Program-made: the position numbers and the translations under genes
Part shown: positions 1 to 11,937 of the stretch, piece after piece
Layout: every line of letters starts with the position of its first letter
How positions within the stretch are numbered: position 1 is the stretch's first letter
The notes under the pieces: model-generated
Told to the model about the DNA's origin: nothing
Database searches by the model: none
Seen by the model: the letters and a program-made list of their open reading frames with translations, nothing else
NCBI GenBank assembly: GCA_028707535.1
Contig: JAQWAU010000012.1
Location: 1-46,181, forward strand
DNA from: Heliobacteriaceae bacterium
Lineage (GTDB): Bacteria > Bacillota > Desulfitobacteriia > Heliobacteriales > Heliobacteriaceae
Direction: 5' to 3'
Length of the DNA: 46,181 nucleotides

Positions 1-698
1 ATATGGGTAATGTTGCCCATATACGCTATGTCAAAAGGCCCTGCCGGCAGTTCCCGGGTAAAATCTCCGGCCACTAAGGTAACCGGTTCATCCGGCTTTA
101 ACTCCGGTCCCATCATTTCCACCACCGGCGTTGTGTCCAGTACCGTCACCCGCCCTCCCAGGGCAGCAAAGGCCCGGGCATGGGTCAAGGGCCCGCCCCC
201 TAAATCCAGGACCCGGAAAGGCGCCGGCAATCCTTCGACCGCCGTCTTGGTTATTGCCGCCGCCGCCGGTCCGCCACTACGGCGCATGGCGTGCATAAAA
301 GCAACCGTATGTTTGGTGTCTGACTCCCGGGGGACCGATTTGCCGGTTTTGATCACCGCCGGCAACTGGTACCAACTGCCGACCATCCCGTAGGCGTGCA
401 TATATGCCCGGCCGATATAACTTTTACTCCGGGTATCAAACAAGAGCGCCTGAGCTTCCGGGGTCAAGGACAACAACCCGTCTTCCCTGCCGCCGGCCGG
501 CTCCCGGGTTAAATATCCCAAGGCAATCAACGCCTCGGTAACCGTCCAGGTCCCCCGCAAATCAAGTTCAAGCTCAGCGGCCAATTCCGCCGCACTGATC
601 TTTCCCTTCGCCCAAATCCGGTCAATAATCCCGCAGCGAGTGGCGGCACCCAGGATTAGCAGTTCCTGGGGAGCCTGCAACGCCTCAAGGTTCGGCAT
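1..698 (-). CDS. Class I SAM-dependent methyltransferase (partial, C-terminus outside window)
   Basis: The gene runs off the left edge; 232 codons from the N-terminus are visible. The ATG at 698 follows a strong GGAGGAGG Shine-Dalgarno. Residues ~1-85 look like a winged-helix dimerisation domain of the O-methyltransferase type (LILGAATRCGIIDRIW, then helices and LTPEAQALL). Around residue 165 comes glycine-rich SAM motif I (VLDLGGGP), then VTVLDTTP with an acidic residue for the ribose, and a motif II/III-like stretch (GPFDIAYMGNITH) at the edge. This is the architecture of the Methyltransf_2/hydroxyneurosporene-methyltransferase group. The substrate cannot be told. It is the last visible gene of the tatA-thioesterase-smpB unit, 25 nt after smpB. 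Confidence 0.8.
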   Translation of the reverse strand, partial: MPNLEALQAPQELLILGAATRCGIIDRIWAKGKISAAELAAELELDLRGTWTVTEALIALGYLTREPAGGREDGLLSLTPEAQALLFDTRSKSYIGRAYMHAYGMVGSWYQLPAVIKTGKSVPRESDTKHTVAFMHAMRRSGGPAAAAITKTAVEGLPAPFRVLDLGGGPLTHARAFAALGGRVTVLDTTPVVEMMGPELKPDEPVTLVAGDFTRELPAGPFDIAYMGNITH

Positions 699-723
699 CG
701 TTCCTCCTCCTTAATTCTCCGGC

Positions 724-1194
724 CTAACGCGGCTGGCGCTCCCGCTCCCGGATTGCCCGGGCAACTTCCCGTTCGGCCTCACGCTTGGCCAAATCTTCAC
801 GCCGGTCGTACAACCGCTTCCCCCGGGCAACCGCCAACTCCAGCTTGGCCCGTCCCCGCACCAGATAAACCCGCAAGGGAACCAAAGTGAAGCCCTGTTG
901 CTGCACCGCCGCCTGCAACCGGCGGATCTCGCTATTGTGTAACAGCAACTGCCGGGTCCGCCGGGGATCGTGGTTGTAGCGGTTCCCTTGCTCAAACGGG
1001 CTGATATGCATGTTGTAAAGCAGAACTTCGCCGTTCTCCACCCGGGCGAAAGCATCCTTAATGTTCCCTTTGCCTTGCCGCAGGGACTTGATCTCCGTAC
1101 CTTTCAAGGCCATTCCGGCTTCATATGTGGCTTCGATATGGTAATCATAGCGGGCCCGGCGGTTTTCGCAAAGCACCTTAATTCCCTGACTCAT
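724..1194 (-). CDS. smpB: SsrA-binding protein SmpB
   Basis: SmpB binds tmRNA and takes part in trans-translation, rescuing ribosomes stalled on non-stop messages. The 156-aa protein has the usual length and signatures: KVLCENRRARYDYHIEATYEAGMAL at the N-terminus (OB-fold), GTEIKSLRQGK, the NMHISPFEQGNRYNHDP stretch, and a basic C-terminal tail (RREDLAKREAEREV...) that in the family folds in the mRNA channel. I place the start at the ATG at 1194. It overlaps the TGA of the preceding 58-codon ORF by one base (TGATG), suggesting translational coupling; a GTG one codon earlier is the alternative. No tmRNA gene is visible in this window. Confidence 0.95.
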   Translation of the reverse strand: MSQGIKVLCENRRARYDYHIEATYEAGMALKGTEIKSLRQGKGNIKDAFARVENGEVLLYNMHISPFEQGNRYNHDPRRTRQLLLHNSEIRRLQAAVQQQGFTLVPLRVYLVRGRAKLELAVARGKRLYDRREDLAKREAEREVARAIRERERQPR

Positions 1195-1370
1195 CACTTA
1201 CAGGCGGCTTGACGCCCAGCGATGCCCAGCTCCCCGGCAATTCCCTGCATCGCGGCCAAACCGTTCTCCCTACAAGCCTCGATTTGCTCCTGACGGGCCC
1301 CGCGGGCAAAACCTTTTTCCTTTTTAATTAATAGGCTTTCCCTGGCCGGCAAATCACCTTTGGTTACCAT
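1194..1370 (-). CDS. Small hypothetical protein, 58 aa, between thioesterase and smpB
   Basis: An open frame of 58 codons starts at ATG 1370. A clean GGAGGT lies 11 nt upstream, inside the last codons of the thioesterase gene, and the frame stops in TGA overlapping the smpB ATG. The product begins MVTKGDLPARESLLIKKEKG, is basic and alanine/glycine-rich with two cysteines, and shows no membrane segment or known motif. Spacing, ribosome site and overlap argue that it is translated, perhaps mainly to couple thioesterase and smpB translation. I do not recognise a family. Conservation in related genomes would decide whether the peptide matters. Confidence 0.5.
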   Translation of the reverse strand: MVTKGDLPARESLLIKKEKGFARGARQEQIEACRENGLAAMQGIAGELGIAGRQAACK

Positions 1371-1374
1371 CAGT

Positions 1375-1794
1375 TTATTTAACCTCCATCCGGCTTGAAT
1401 CCACAGTCAAAAAACGCGCCGTCGCCTCCACCGCCAGCCTCCCGTCAGGCAAATGAGCAGTGGCCGCCATGTCGATCACTTTACCCCGCCGCTTAACCAC
1501 CCTCCCGGCATAACGCACCCGCTCCCCGATCGGTACCGACAGACGCAGGCGCAGATCCATCCGGGCAGTCAAGGCAAAAATGCCCGTTTGGCTCAACACC
1601 CGGCCCATTACCTCGTCCAATACCGTCGAGACCAGGCCGCCATGGGTAATCCCGTTGTAACTCTGGTGTTCCGGTTTGGCGGTAAAATAAGTAACGTATT
1701 CTTCGTCTTCCCAAGCAAAAGTCAGGTGCAGGCCGATGGGATTACGCTCCCCACAGCAAAAACACATCCCGTCACCGGTAACGCTAACCGTCAT
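1375..1794 (-). CDS. PaaI/hotdog-fold thioesterase family protein
   Basis: A 139-aa single-domain hotdog (4HBT) protein. The N-terminus has MCFCCGERNPIGL, typical of the subgroup with a CxxC-GxxNPxGL opening. The central helix carries GITHGGLVSTVLDEVM, the HGG-x-DE signature that in this family binds acyl-CoA and carries the catalytic acid. The C-terminal strands include VVKRRGKVIDMAATA. The family hydrolyses acyl-CoA thioesters; the exact acyl group is unknown. The ATG at 1794 overlaps the region of the tatA stop, with AGGTGG of the tatA C-terminus as ribosome site, so tatA and this gene form one unit. Confidence 0.85.
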   Translation of the reverse strand: MTVSVTGDGMCFCCGERNPIGLHLTFAWEDEEYVTYFTAKPEHQSYNGITHGGLVSTVLDEVMGRVLSQTGIFALTARMDLRLRLSVPIGERVRYAGRVVKRRGKVIDMAATAHLPDGRLAVEATARFLTVDSSRMEVK

Positions 1795-1797
1795 AAT

Positions 1798-2136
1798 CTA
1801 ACCACCTTTTTTTGCCTCGTCAGTCTGAGACTTAGTTGCACCGGTAGCAGCATCTGTCACCGCCTCCTTGGCCTGATCGGCGACATATCCCACCGGGTTG
1901 GAAACCGCCTGTTTTACTTCCTGGATTGGCTTGGTTACATCCTCAACAGAATCCTTTATTTCCCGAACCGGCTCCATCGCTTCATCCATTTGCTTCTTTA
2001 AGCTGTCAGTCGTCCGGCGAAACTCGGTTAAGCCCTTACCTAAACTACGCCCCAACTCCGGCAGTTTTGCCGGACCGAAAACGATCAATGCCAGGATCAG
2101 GATCACCATCAATTCCGGGAAGCCGATATTGAACAT
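1798..2136 (-). CDS. tatA: Twin-arginine translocase subunit TatA/TatE family
   Basis: A 112-aa protein with one N-terminal membrane helix (residues ~6-22, FPELMVILILALIVFGP), the invariant FGP hinge, and an amphipathic helix (KLPELGRSLGKGLTEFRRTTDSL). A longer charged, coiled-coil-like tail rich in E, K and V follows. TatA oligomers form the conduit of the Tat system for folded, often cofactor-containing proteins. The FGP motif and polar start favour TatA over TatB. No tatC is in the window. The ATG at 2136 has AAGGAGT upstream, and a good sigma-A-type promoter lies just before it. Confidence 0.92.
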   Translation of the reverse strand: MFNIGFPELMVILILALIVFGPAKLPELGRSLGKGLTEFRRTTDSLKKQMDEAMEPVREIKDSVEDVTKPIQEVKQAVSNPVGYVADQAKEAVTDAATGATKSQTDEAKKGG

Positions 2137-2168
2137 TTCTGGGGACTCCTTTCCACTTATCCAGCGTT

Positions 2169-2197
2169 ATTATAACACAATTTACCTGAACATTAAC
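2169..2197 (-). promoter_or_regulatory. Predicted sigma-A promoter of the tatA unit
   Basis: A perfect TATAAT (2169-2174) preceded by TGT (extended -10, TGnTATAAT), with GTTAAT 17 bp upstream (2192-2197) as a weak -35. It lies between the hppA terminator and tatA, about 33 nt before the start codon. Confidence 0.55.
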
Positions 2198-2233
2198 CGC
2201 TCCACTGGCAGAAACAAGCAACCGGGACGAGGC

Positions 2234-2270
2234 CAAAAACAAAACACCGGGGACCACCCACGGCCCCCGG
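2234..2270 (-). terminator. Rho-independent terminator after hppA
   Basis: On the minus strand a 9-bp GC stem (arms 2262-2270 and 2247-2255, one G-U pair) with a 6-nt loop is followed by a T-rich run (TGTTTTGTTTTT). It sits 30 nt past the hppA stop. Confidence 0.75.
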
Positions 2271-2300
2271 GTTTGAAACCGGTTGGTTCGAATCCGGAAT

Positions 2301-4355
2301 TTATAAACTTAGGAACGGGGCAATAATGAGGGAAATCGTCCCGGTCACCTTAATTAAAGCGTTCAGTGACGGACCAGCCGTATCTTTGAAGGGATCGCCC
2401 ACGGTATCCCCAATCACCGCTGCGGAATGAGCATCCGTACCTTTGCCGCCGTGCTGCCCGGATTCAATGTACTTTTTCGCGTTATCCCAGGCCCCACCGG
2501 CATTCGCCATAAAGATCGCCAGCAATACCCCACATACGGTAACTCCGGCCAACATGCCCCCCAAAGCCTGGGCACCAAAGCCAAACCCGACAACTAGCGG
2601 GGTAAGGACGGCCAAAAGGCCGGGAGCAATCATCTGTCTAATTGCCGCCCGCGTCGAAATATCAACACACCGGGCATAATCCGGTTTAGCTTTACCTTCC
2701 ATCAAACCGGCAATCTCCCGGAACTGCCGGCGCACTTCTTCAATCATCTCAAAAGCGGCTTTCCCGACCGCTTCCATCGCAAAAGCGCAGAACAAGAAGG
2801 GAACCGTACCACCGATGAACAAACCAATGATGATTTTGGGGTTCAGCAGGTTCAGTCCGAATTCGCCCCCACTAAGGGCGGCAATAATCACCGGGGATTT
2901 GACCACTTCCTCGGCAAAAGCCGTAAATAAGGCCAAAGCCGTCAAGGCTGCAGAACCAATCGCGAAACCTTTGGCCACAGCCGCCGTGGTATTGCCCACC
3001 GCGTCGAGCTTGTCTGTCTTTTTCCGCACTTCCGGCCCTAATCCGGCCATTTCGGCAATCCCGCCGGCATTATCGGCTACTGGGCCGAACGAATCGATCG
3101 CCACGACCATCCCGGCCGTACACAACATCCCCATCGCTGCCATGGCAATCCCGTAAATACCGGCAAAGTGAAATGAAATCCCAATCGCCGCAACGATTAC
3201 CAGAATTGGTCCCGGGGTCGATTTCAGGCCAACGGCCAAACCGGAAATAATGTTCGTCGCCGCTCCGGTCAGGGAGGAAGAGGCAATTCGTTTAACCGGG
3301 GGATAGCTGTACGAAGTGAAATATTCAGTAATCCAGCCAATCGCCAGGTTGACTAACAAACCACTGATTACGGAAACCGTCAATCCAATCGGTACCCCGT
3401 ATATGAAGGCTTCCGGTGCCACCACGCCGGTAAATAAAGCCGAAGCGATAAAATAAGTCGATATCGCCACTAAGATGTTGGTCCCCCACAAGCCTTTGTT
3501 CAAAGCTGTCTGCGGGTTGCCATCCTCAGTGGTGCGCACCAGAAAAGAAGAAAGGATGGCCGCAATCAGTCCGGCTGCCCCGATGAGCAGGGGATAAACC
3601 AACCCTTCAATCCGGCCTGGGAAAACACTGGTCCCGATCAACATCGCCGCGATCGTCGTTGCTGCGTAAGATTCGTAAAGGTCTGCTCCCATCCCGGCAG
3701 TGTCCCCCACATTGTCCCCCACGTTATCAGCGATAACAGCAGGGTTACGCGGGTCGTCTTCGGGAATCCCGGCTTCCACCTTGCCGACCAGGTCGGCCCC
3801 GACGTCAGCAGCCTTGGTATAAATCCCGCCGCCGACCCGGGCGAACAGAGCAATTACGGAAGCCCCAAAGGCAAACGAGTTGATGATTACTGCGTCCTGG
3901 TAAATCATGTACAATACGGAGACACCCAACAAACCGAGCCCGGCAACAGACATCCCCATTACCGCACCACCCCGGAACGCTACCGAAAGGGCGTCGTTCA
4001 AACTGCGCATCGCCGCCGCCGTAGTGCGGGCGTTGGATTTGGTTGTAATCGTCATGCCTACATAACCGGCAACTGCGGAAAAAGTAGCCCCGACGGCAAA
4101 CGAAATGGCTTGTCCCCAGGCCTTGGTCTGGTCACCCCAGTTGCCGGCCAGGAGGGCAATGAAAATAATCACCGCAAAGGGGATTAAGGTCCTGTACTGC
4201 CGGTTTAAAAAGGCCATTGCTCCTTCAAAAATGGCCTGGGACAGTTCTTTCATTTTTTCTGTCCCCTGGTCCTCCTTAAGTACACTGACAGCCAAATAGA
4301 CGGCAAACAACAGGCCGATTAGCCCGACGACTGCCGCAATCAGCGGATAGTTCAC
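2301..4355 (-). CDS. hppA: K+-dependent membrane-bound ion-translocating pyrophosphatase
   Basis: A 684-aa integral membrane protein, about 16 helices, that hydrolyses pyrophosphate while pumping H+ and/or Na+. Substrate motifs are intact: [20 protein letters not shown] near residue 200 and [19 protein letters not shown] near the C-terminus, both supplying Mg-PPi ligands. The [10 protein letters not shown] segment has Ala at the two positions that are Lys/Thr in K+-independent enzymes, placing it in the K+-dependent class (established family rule). In helix 6 the glutamate is in DLYESY, the position seen in Na+-pumping enzymes rather than the plant H+-pump position, so Na+ or mixed transport is possible. 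Start is GTG at 4355 with AAGGAG upstream. It is probably cotranscribed with secG and would recycle biosynthetic PPi into an ion gradient. Confidence 0.95.
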   Translation of the reverse strand: MNYPLIAAVVGLIGLLFAVYLAVSVLKEDQGTEKMKELSQAIFEGAMAFLNRQYRTLIPFAVIIFIALLAGNWGDQTKAWGQAISFAVGATFSAVAGYVGMTITTKSNARTTAAAMRSLNDALSVAFRGGAVMGMSVAGLGLLGVSVLYMIYQDAVIINSFAFGASVIALFARVGGGIYTKAADVGADLVGKVEAGIPEDDPRNPAVIADNVGDNVGDTAGMGADLYESYAATTIAAMLIGTSVFPGRIEGLVYPLLIGAAGLIAAILSSFLVRTTEDGNPQTALNKGLWGTNILVAISTYFIASALFTGVVAPEAFIYGVPIGLTVSVISGLLVNLAIGWITEYFTSYSYPPVKRIASSSLTGAATNIISGLAVGLKSTPGPILVIVAAIGISFHFAGIYGIAMAAMGMLCTAGMVVAIDSFGPVADNAGGIAEMAGLGPEVRKKTDKLDAVGNTTAAVAKGFAIGSAALTALALFTAFAEEVVKSPVIIAALSGGEFGLNLLNPKIIIGLFIGGTVPFLFCAFAMEAVGKAAFEMIEEVRRQFREIAGLMEGKAKPDYARCVDISTRAAIRQMIAPGLLAVLTPLVVGFGFGAQALGGMLAGVTVCGVLLAIFMANAGGAWDNAKKYIESGQHGGKGTDAHSAAVIGDTVGDPFKDTAGPSLNALIKVTGTISLIIAPFLSL

Positions 4356-4410
4356 TATTTTTTCACACTCCTTGTCCTCAAAAAACGTCCCGGTTCCGGC
4401 GAAAATAACT

Positions 4411-4635
4411 TTACCATAAAAGCGACAAGGCCAATGCGCTTGCTAGAAAAATCACCGCCAGAACCAAGCTAATTTTATTCAGCAGCTCATCTATGCCCTT
4501 TTTTTTGCCGAAGAAGCTCTCCGCTCCACCGGCAATCGCTCCGGACAAACCGGCGCTCCGGCCTGACTGCATGACGATAGATACGATCAAGCCCAGGCTG
4601 GCAATAACGTGGACAACAATGACGAAAATTAACAA
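4411..4635 (-). CDS. secG: Protein translocase subunit SecG
   Basis: A small (74-aa) membrane protein with two hydrophobic helices ([21 protein letters not shown] and [20 protein letters not shown]) joined by the family loop [25 protein letters not shown]. SecG assists SecYE. I prefer the TTG at 4635. A GTG four codons earlier (4647) would overlap the only Shine-Dalgarno (AAGGAGG, 4647-4653) and so cannot be used with it; the TTG also gives the canonical short N-terminus. Gene order eno-secG is common in Firmicutes. The eno terminator and a promoter precede it, so it is probably expressed separately from glycolysis and together with hppA. Confidence 0.92.
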   Translation of the reverse strand: MLIFVIVVHVIASLGLIVSIVMQSGRSAGLSGAIAGGAESFFGKKKGIDELLNKISLVLAVIFLASALALSLLW

Positions 4636-4674
4636 ACCGGGTAACACCTCCTTACCCCGACTTCCAACAGCAAA

Positions 4675-4703
4675 ATTCTAGCACATCGTCCAGGCAAACA
4701 CAA
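4675..4703 (-). promoter_or_regulatory. Predicted sigma-A promoter of secG-hppA
   Basis: TAGAAT (4675-4680) with an extended TGC in front and TTGTGT 17 bp upstream (4698-4703). It lies between the eno terminator and secG. Confidence 0.4.
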
Positions 4704-4734
4704 GTACAAGCCCACTTTCCGGGCCTGTTTGTCC

Positions 4735-4791
4735 AAACAAAAACCCACACCCCAACGCCAGTATCTAAGCGCCACAGCAGTGGGGCATGGG
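4735..4791 (-). terminator. Rho-independent terminator after eno
   Basis: On the minus strand, arms 4781-4791 and 4744-4754 form an 11-bp stem (two G-U pairs) with a 26-nt loop, followed directly by TTTTTGTTT. It ends the glycolytic operon 27 nt after the eno stop. Confidence 0.75.
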
Positions 4792-4818
4792 TGGAAACGG
4801 GTAGGGAAAATGTTCTAG

Positions 4819-6123
<1,305 letters not shown>

Positions 6124-6136
6124 CTATATTTCCTGG

Positions 6137-6170
6137 GAATCATAAACTTCGAATTCAAAGTTTATGATTC
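6137..6170 (-). repeat. AT-rich 13-bp inverted repeat in the gpmI-eno junction
   Basis: Arms 6137-6149 and 6158-6170 are perfect reverse complements (GAATCATAAACTT and its complement) around an 8-nt loop that contains GAATTC. It begins 2 nt after the end of gpmI and ends 26 nt before eno. There is no T-run, so it is not a normal terminator; an RNA processing or stability hairpin, or a protein operator, are both possible. Confidence 0.75.
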
Positions 6171-6171
6171 G

Positions 6172-7734
6172 TTAACAAAGCAGCGTATGCCCCGTCATCT
6201 CCCGGGGAGGCTGAATCCCGAGTAAGCCCAGTAAGGTAGGGGCAATATCCCTTAAAGCCCCATCAGACCTTAACTTTCTGCCCTTATATTCTTCACCGGC
6301 CAACACCACAGGCACCGGGTTGGTCGTGTGGGCCGTTTGCGGCCCGCCAGTTTCCGGGTCAACCATCATTTCTACATTGCCGTGGTCCCCAGTGATTAAA
6401 ACCGTTCCTCCTTGGGTCAGTACCTGCGGAACAACCCGCGCCAAACACTGGTCCACCACCTCCACAGCTTGAATGGCCGCCGCCAGCACCCCGGTATGGC
6501 CAACCATATCCGGGTTGGCAAAATTCAAGATGATCACCGGGTAGATGCCCAGCGCAAGTTTAGCTAATACTTCATCGACAATCAAGTAGGCACTCATTGC
6601 CGGCTGGAGATTATACGTAGCCACTCGTGGTGAAGGAACTAAAATCCGGTCCTCACCGGCATTCGGTGATTCAACACTCCCGTTAAAGAAGAAGGTTACA
6701 TGGGCATATTTTTCCGTTTCCGCGATCCGCAGTTGCTTCAGCCCGGCCCGGGCCAAGACTTCACCTAGGGTGTTGTCCAGGTTTTGGGGCATAAAAGCCA
6801 CCGGGGTATCAAGGGTTACATCATACTGGGTCAAACAGATAAAATTCACCCGCGGGGGCTGTGGTCCCCGGTCAAACTCCCGAAATTCCGGTTCCACAAA
6901 GGCTCTGGTTAGCTGCCGGGCCCGATCTGCCCGAAAATTGAAAAAAATCACCGTGTCACCATCTTGAATCCGGCCTTTCGGCTGGCCAGCCTCATCAACC
7001 AACACCGTCGGCACTACAAACTCATCAGTCACCCGCAGATGATAGGCCGCTTCAACCGCCGCCAGACCGATAGTTGCCATCTCTCCCCGGCCGTACACTA
7101 AAGCCTCCCAGGCTTTTTGCACCCGGTCCCAACGTTTGTCCCGGTCCATGGCATAATAGCGCCCGGAAACCGTCACTAACTGGCCTTTTCCCAGTTCCTG
7201 CAGCTTCTTTTCCAGAGCATTGATATATTTTTTCGCATTGGCTGGTGGCACATCCCGGCCATCCAAAAAAGCGTGGATATAAATCTTGTCGATTCCCTGA
7301 CTCACCGCCAGGTCCAAAAGAGCAAACAGGTGGGTGATATGGCTGTGAACACCACCATCGGACAACAGACCCATCAAATGCAAGGCCCGGCCGGTGTCCA
7401 CCTTGGCCCGGGCCAAGGCCTGCAATAAGACCGGGTTCTGCTGCCATTCCCCCGAGTCTATTGCCTTGGAAATCCGGGTCAACTCCTGGTAAACGATCCG
7501 GCCGGCCCCAATATTTAGGTGGCCGACTTCCGAATTACCGATCTGCCCTGCGGGCAACCCAACTTCTTCCCCGGCAGCCGCCACCGCCGTATGGGGATAT
7601 GTTTCCCACAAATGATTAAATGTCGGCAATGACGCCAACTTTAACGCATTCCCTGTAGACTCTTCGCGCAGACCCCAACCATCCAAAACAATGAGCATCA
7701 CCGGACGCTGCCCTCTGGCCAACAAGTTTCCCAC
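6172..7734 (-). CDS. gpmI: 2,3-bisphosphoglycerate-independent phosphoglycerate mutase
   Basis: Interconverts 3- and 2-phosphoglycerate through a phosphoserine intermediate, Mn2+-dependent. 520 aa, the usual length. Asp18 lies in IVLDGWG and the nucleophilic Ser68 in GNSEVGH. LMGLLSDGGVHSH, the DGRDVPP loop and the C-terminal metal motifs FANPDMVGHTG and ITGDHGNVEMM are all present. The GTG at 7734 is two nucleotides past the tpiA stop, but it overlaps the only ribosome-site-like sequence (AGAGGTGG); TTG at 7725 or 7722 would fit that site better and loses only three or four residues. Tight spacing indicates cotranscription with tpiA. Confidence 0.97.
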   Translation of the reverse strand: MGNLLARGQRPVMLIVLDGWGLREESTGNALKLASLPTFNHLWETYPHTAVAAAGEEVGLPAGQIGNSEVGHLNIGAGRIVYQELTRISKAIDSGEWQQNPVLLQALARAKVDTGRALHLMGLLSDGGVHSHITHLFALLDLAVSQGIDKIYIHAFLDGRDVPPANAKKYINALEKKLQELGKGQLVTVSGRYYAMDRDKRWDRVQKAWEALVYGRGEMATIGLAAVEAAYHLRVTDEFVVPTVLVDEAGQPKGRIQDGDTVIFFNFRADRARQLTRAFVEPEFREFDRGPQPPRVNFICLTQYDVTLDTPVAFMPQNLDNTLGEVLARAGLKQLRIAETEKYAHVTFFFNGSVESPNAGEDRILVPSPRVATYNLQPAMSAYLIVDEVLAKLALGIYPVIILNFANPDMVGHTGVLAAAIQAVEVVDQCLARVVPQVLTQGGTVLITGDHGNVEMMVDPETGGPQTAHTTNPVPVVLAGEEYKGRKLRSDGALRDIAPTLLGLLGIQPPREMTGHTLLC

Positions 7735-7736
7735 CT

Positions 7737-8492
7737 CTACTGCTCTTCATATCGTACAATCCGGGCAAACGAATCTGCCTTAAGGCTGGCTCCCCCGACT
7801 AAAGCACCATCAATATCCGTACCGTTCATCAATTCCTGAACGTTTTCCGGTTTTACACTACCACCATACAGGATCCGCACAAGATCGGCGGCACCGGTGT
7901 CCAAAGCCCTCACCACAGAGCGGATAAAAGCACATCCATTCTGGGCGTCGGTTGCCGAAGCCGTCCGTCCCGTACCGATGGCCCACACCGGTTCGTAGGC
8001 GATAATTACCCGCCTTAACTGTTCCGGCGGTAGACCCGTCAAAGCTCCCCGCACCTGAATCTCCACCACCGGCTGGGTAATCCCGTTTTCGCGCTGGATC
8101 AAGGTTTCCCCAACACAGATAATCGGGATTAAATCCGCTGCTAAGGCGGCCCGGGTTTTTTCAGCTACCATGGCATCTGTTTCGCAAAAATGCTGCCGCC
8201 GTTCCGAGTGACCGAGAATCACATAGGCACAACCCAGGGCTTTAAGCATCCCGGCCGCGATTTCCCCGGTAAAAGCCCCTTCCGGTGCAGCGTGCATATT
8301 CTGTGCACCTAAACGAACATTACTCCCAACCAGGCCGGTTGCCACCGTTGCCAAGGCAGTAAAAGGGGGGCATACCACGATTTCCCGTCCCCGGCACGCC
8401 GCCAGTAATGGCCCTAAGGCCACAACCATATCTCTGCCTTCTTCGGGCGTTAAATACATCTTCCAATTACCAGCAATAACGGGCACCCGCAA
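7737..8492 (-). CDS. tpiA: Triosephosphate isomerase
   Basis: Interconverts dihydroxyacetone phosphate and glyceraldehyde 3-phosphate. 251 aa, a single TIM barrel with Lys11 in AGNWKMY, electrophilic His95 in ILGHSERR, catalytic Glu167 in AYEPVWAIGTG and the phosphate loop LYGGSVKPEN. The start is TTG at 8492, behind AGGTGG, giving the classic MRVPVIAGNWKM opening. The 54-nt spacer to pgk contains a 14-nt AT palindrome and a 13-nt near-perfect direct repeat (8494-8506 and 8531-8543), the copy nearer tpiA supplying the ribosome site. Confidence 0.98.
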   Translation of the reverse strand: MRVPVIAGNWKMYLTPEEGRDMVVALGPLLAACRGREIVVCPPFTALATVATGLVGSNVRLGAQNMHAAPEGAFTGEIAAGMLKALGCAYVILGHSERRQHFCETDAMVAEKTRAALAADLIPIICVGETLIQRENGITQPVVEIQVRGALTGLPPEQLRRVIIAYEPVWAIGTGRTASATDAQNGCAFIRSVVRALDTGAADLVRILYGGSVKPENVQELMNGTDIDGALVGGASLKADSFARIVRYEEQ

Positions 8493-8546
8493 ACAACCAC
8501 CACCTGCTTAATTTCTTATTTTATATATAAAACCACAACCTGCCAG

Positions 8547-9749
8547 TTATTTCAAGCCCTTTAGGACTTTGTCCTGGAGGACCGCCACGCCCGGCAACTC
8601 GCATCCTTCTAAAAATTTTAGCGAAGCACCCCCGCCGGTGGAAACATGGGTGATTTTGGCGGTTAAGCCGGCTTTTTTCACCGCAACCATGGAATCACCG
8701 CCCCCAACGATGCTCACCCCGTTTACCGCCGCCACCGCCTGCGCTATCGCCAAAGTACCCTGGTCAAAAGGCGGCAACTCAAAGGCGCCCATCGGCCCAT
8801 TCCAAATTACGGTCCGCGCTTTGGCCAACGCTTCGGCAAACAAGCGGCTACTCTCCGGCCCTATATCCAAAGCCATCTGATCCTCTGGAATCGCGTCGAC
8901 CGGTACAACCTTAGCCGTGGCTCCGACCTTGGGTTCCGTGGCCACCACCACATCCACCGGCAACAACAATTCTACCCCGGCTTCCCGGGCCTTTTTCAGC
9001 ACTATCCGGGCCTGGTCTGCTTTATCTTTCTCACACAAAGATTTACCAACCTCTTTGCCTTGGGCAAAAAGGAACGTATTGGCCATGCCACCACCGATCA
9101 GCAAGCTATCTGTTTTGCTAATTAAATTCTCAATCACCCCGATTTTATCCGCTACCTTAGCACCCCCTAAGACAGCGAAAAACGGCTTGGCCGGCCTGGT
9201 TAAAGCTTGCCCCATCACCGTGATTTCCTGGGCCAGCAATAAGCCGGCCACCGCCGGGATGTAGGCTGCTACCCCGACAGTAGATGCGTGAGACCGGTGA
9301 GCAGCCCCAAAAGCATCATTGACAAACAGGTCGGCAAGACCGGCCAATTTTTGGGCAAACACCGGGTCGTTTTTTTCCTCCTCGGGATGGAAGCGGACAT
9401 TTTCCAACAAAACAATATCACCCGGTTGCATCCGGTTTACGACCGCTTCCACTTCCGGCCCAATGCAATCAGCCAGCTTGGGCACCTGACGGCCTAAAAA
9501 TTCACCCAACCTTACTGCCACCGGGTTTAACCGGTCTTTTTCATTGACCTTGCCTTTCGGCCGGCCCCGGTGGGAAACCAGTACAACCTTGGCCCCGGAT
9601 CCGGCCAAATACCGAATTGTCGGCATTGCGGCCTCAATCCGGGTGTCATCGGTAATCATTCCGGCCGTATCAACAGGTACGTTAAAATCCACCCTTACCA
9701 GTACCCGTTTTCCCCGGACATCCACATCACGAACGGTCAGCTTTTTCAA
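8547..9749 (-). CDS. pgk: Phosphoglycerate kinase
   Basis: Transfers phosphate from 1,3-bisphosphoglycerate to ADP. 400 aa from TTG at 9749, which follows GATGGGGGTC and gives the expected start ([25 protein letters not shown]). A TTG ten codons earlier (9779) lacks a ribosome site. Substrate residues are visible in [15 protein letters not shown] and [18 protein letters not shown]-side motifs are [18 protein letters not shown] and [12 protein letters not shown], and [12 protein letters not shown] and [11 protein letters not shown] follow at the C-terminus. Part of the glycolytic operon; the junction with gap carries two AT-rich hairpins. Confidence 0.98.
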   Translation of the reverse strand: MKKLTVRDVDVRGKRVLVRVDFNVPVDTAGMITDDTRIEAAMPTIRYLAGSGAKVVLVSHRGRPKGKVNEKDRLNPVAVRLGEFLGRQVPKLADCIGPEVEAVVNRMQPGDIVLLENVRFHPEEEKNDPVFAQKLAGLADLFVNDAFGAAHRSHASTVGVAAYIPAVAGLLLAQEITVMGQALTRPAKPFFAVLGGAKVADKIGVIENLISKTDSLLIGGGMANTFLFAQGKEVGKSLCEKDKADQARIVLKKAREAGVELLLPVDVVVATEPKVGATAKVVPVDAIPEDQMALDIGPESSRLFAEALAKARTVIWNGPMGAFELPPFDQGTLAIAQAVAAVNGVSIVGGGDSMVAVKKAGLTAKITHVSTGGGASLKFLEGCELPGVAVLQDKVLKGLK

Positions 9750-9772
9750 ACCCAGACCCCCATCAATTAAGA

Positions 9773-9847
9773 AATTCAAAATTCTTTTAATTTTGAATTA
9801 TACCCTTTAGCCGGTTTTTTACCACCCTTTTTACGAAAAAGTAAAAA
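9773..9847 (-). repeat. Two AT-rich hairpins in the gap-pgk junction
   Basis: Hairpin A: perfect 11-bp arms 9773-9783 and 9789-9799 with a 5-nt loop. Hairpin B: perfect 7-bp arms 9828-9834 and 9841-9847 with a 6-nt loop, just downstream of the gap stop. A TATAAT also occurs between them without a clear -35. Both stems are A/T-only or nearly so, in a GC-rich operon. Confidence 0.65.
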
Positions 9848-9853
9848 AGATTG

Positions 9854-11912
<2,059 letters not shown>

Positions 11913-11937
11913 GAATAGGATTCCTCACTAATAATGG

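Noticed and set aside
4356-4410. Terminator between secG and hppA
   Set aside because: A GCCGGAACCGG string precedes TTTTTT, but the stem has almost no loop and few pairs; secG and hppA are probably cotranscribed.
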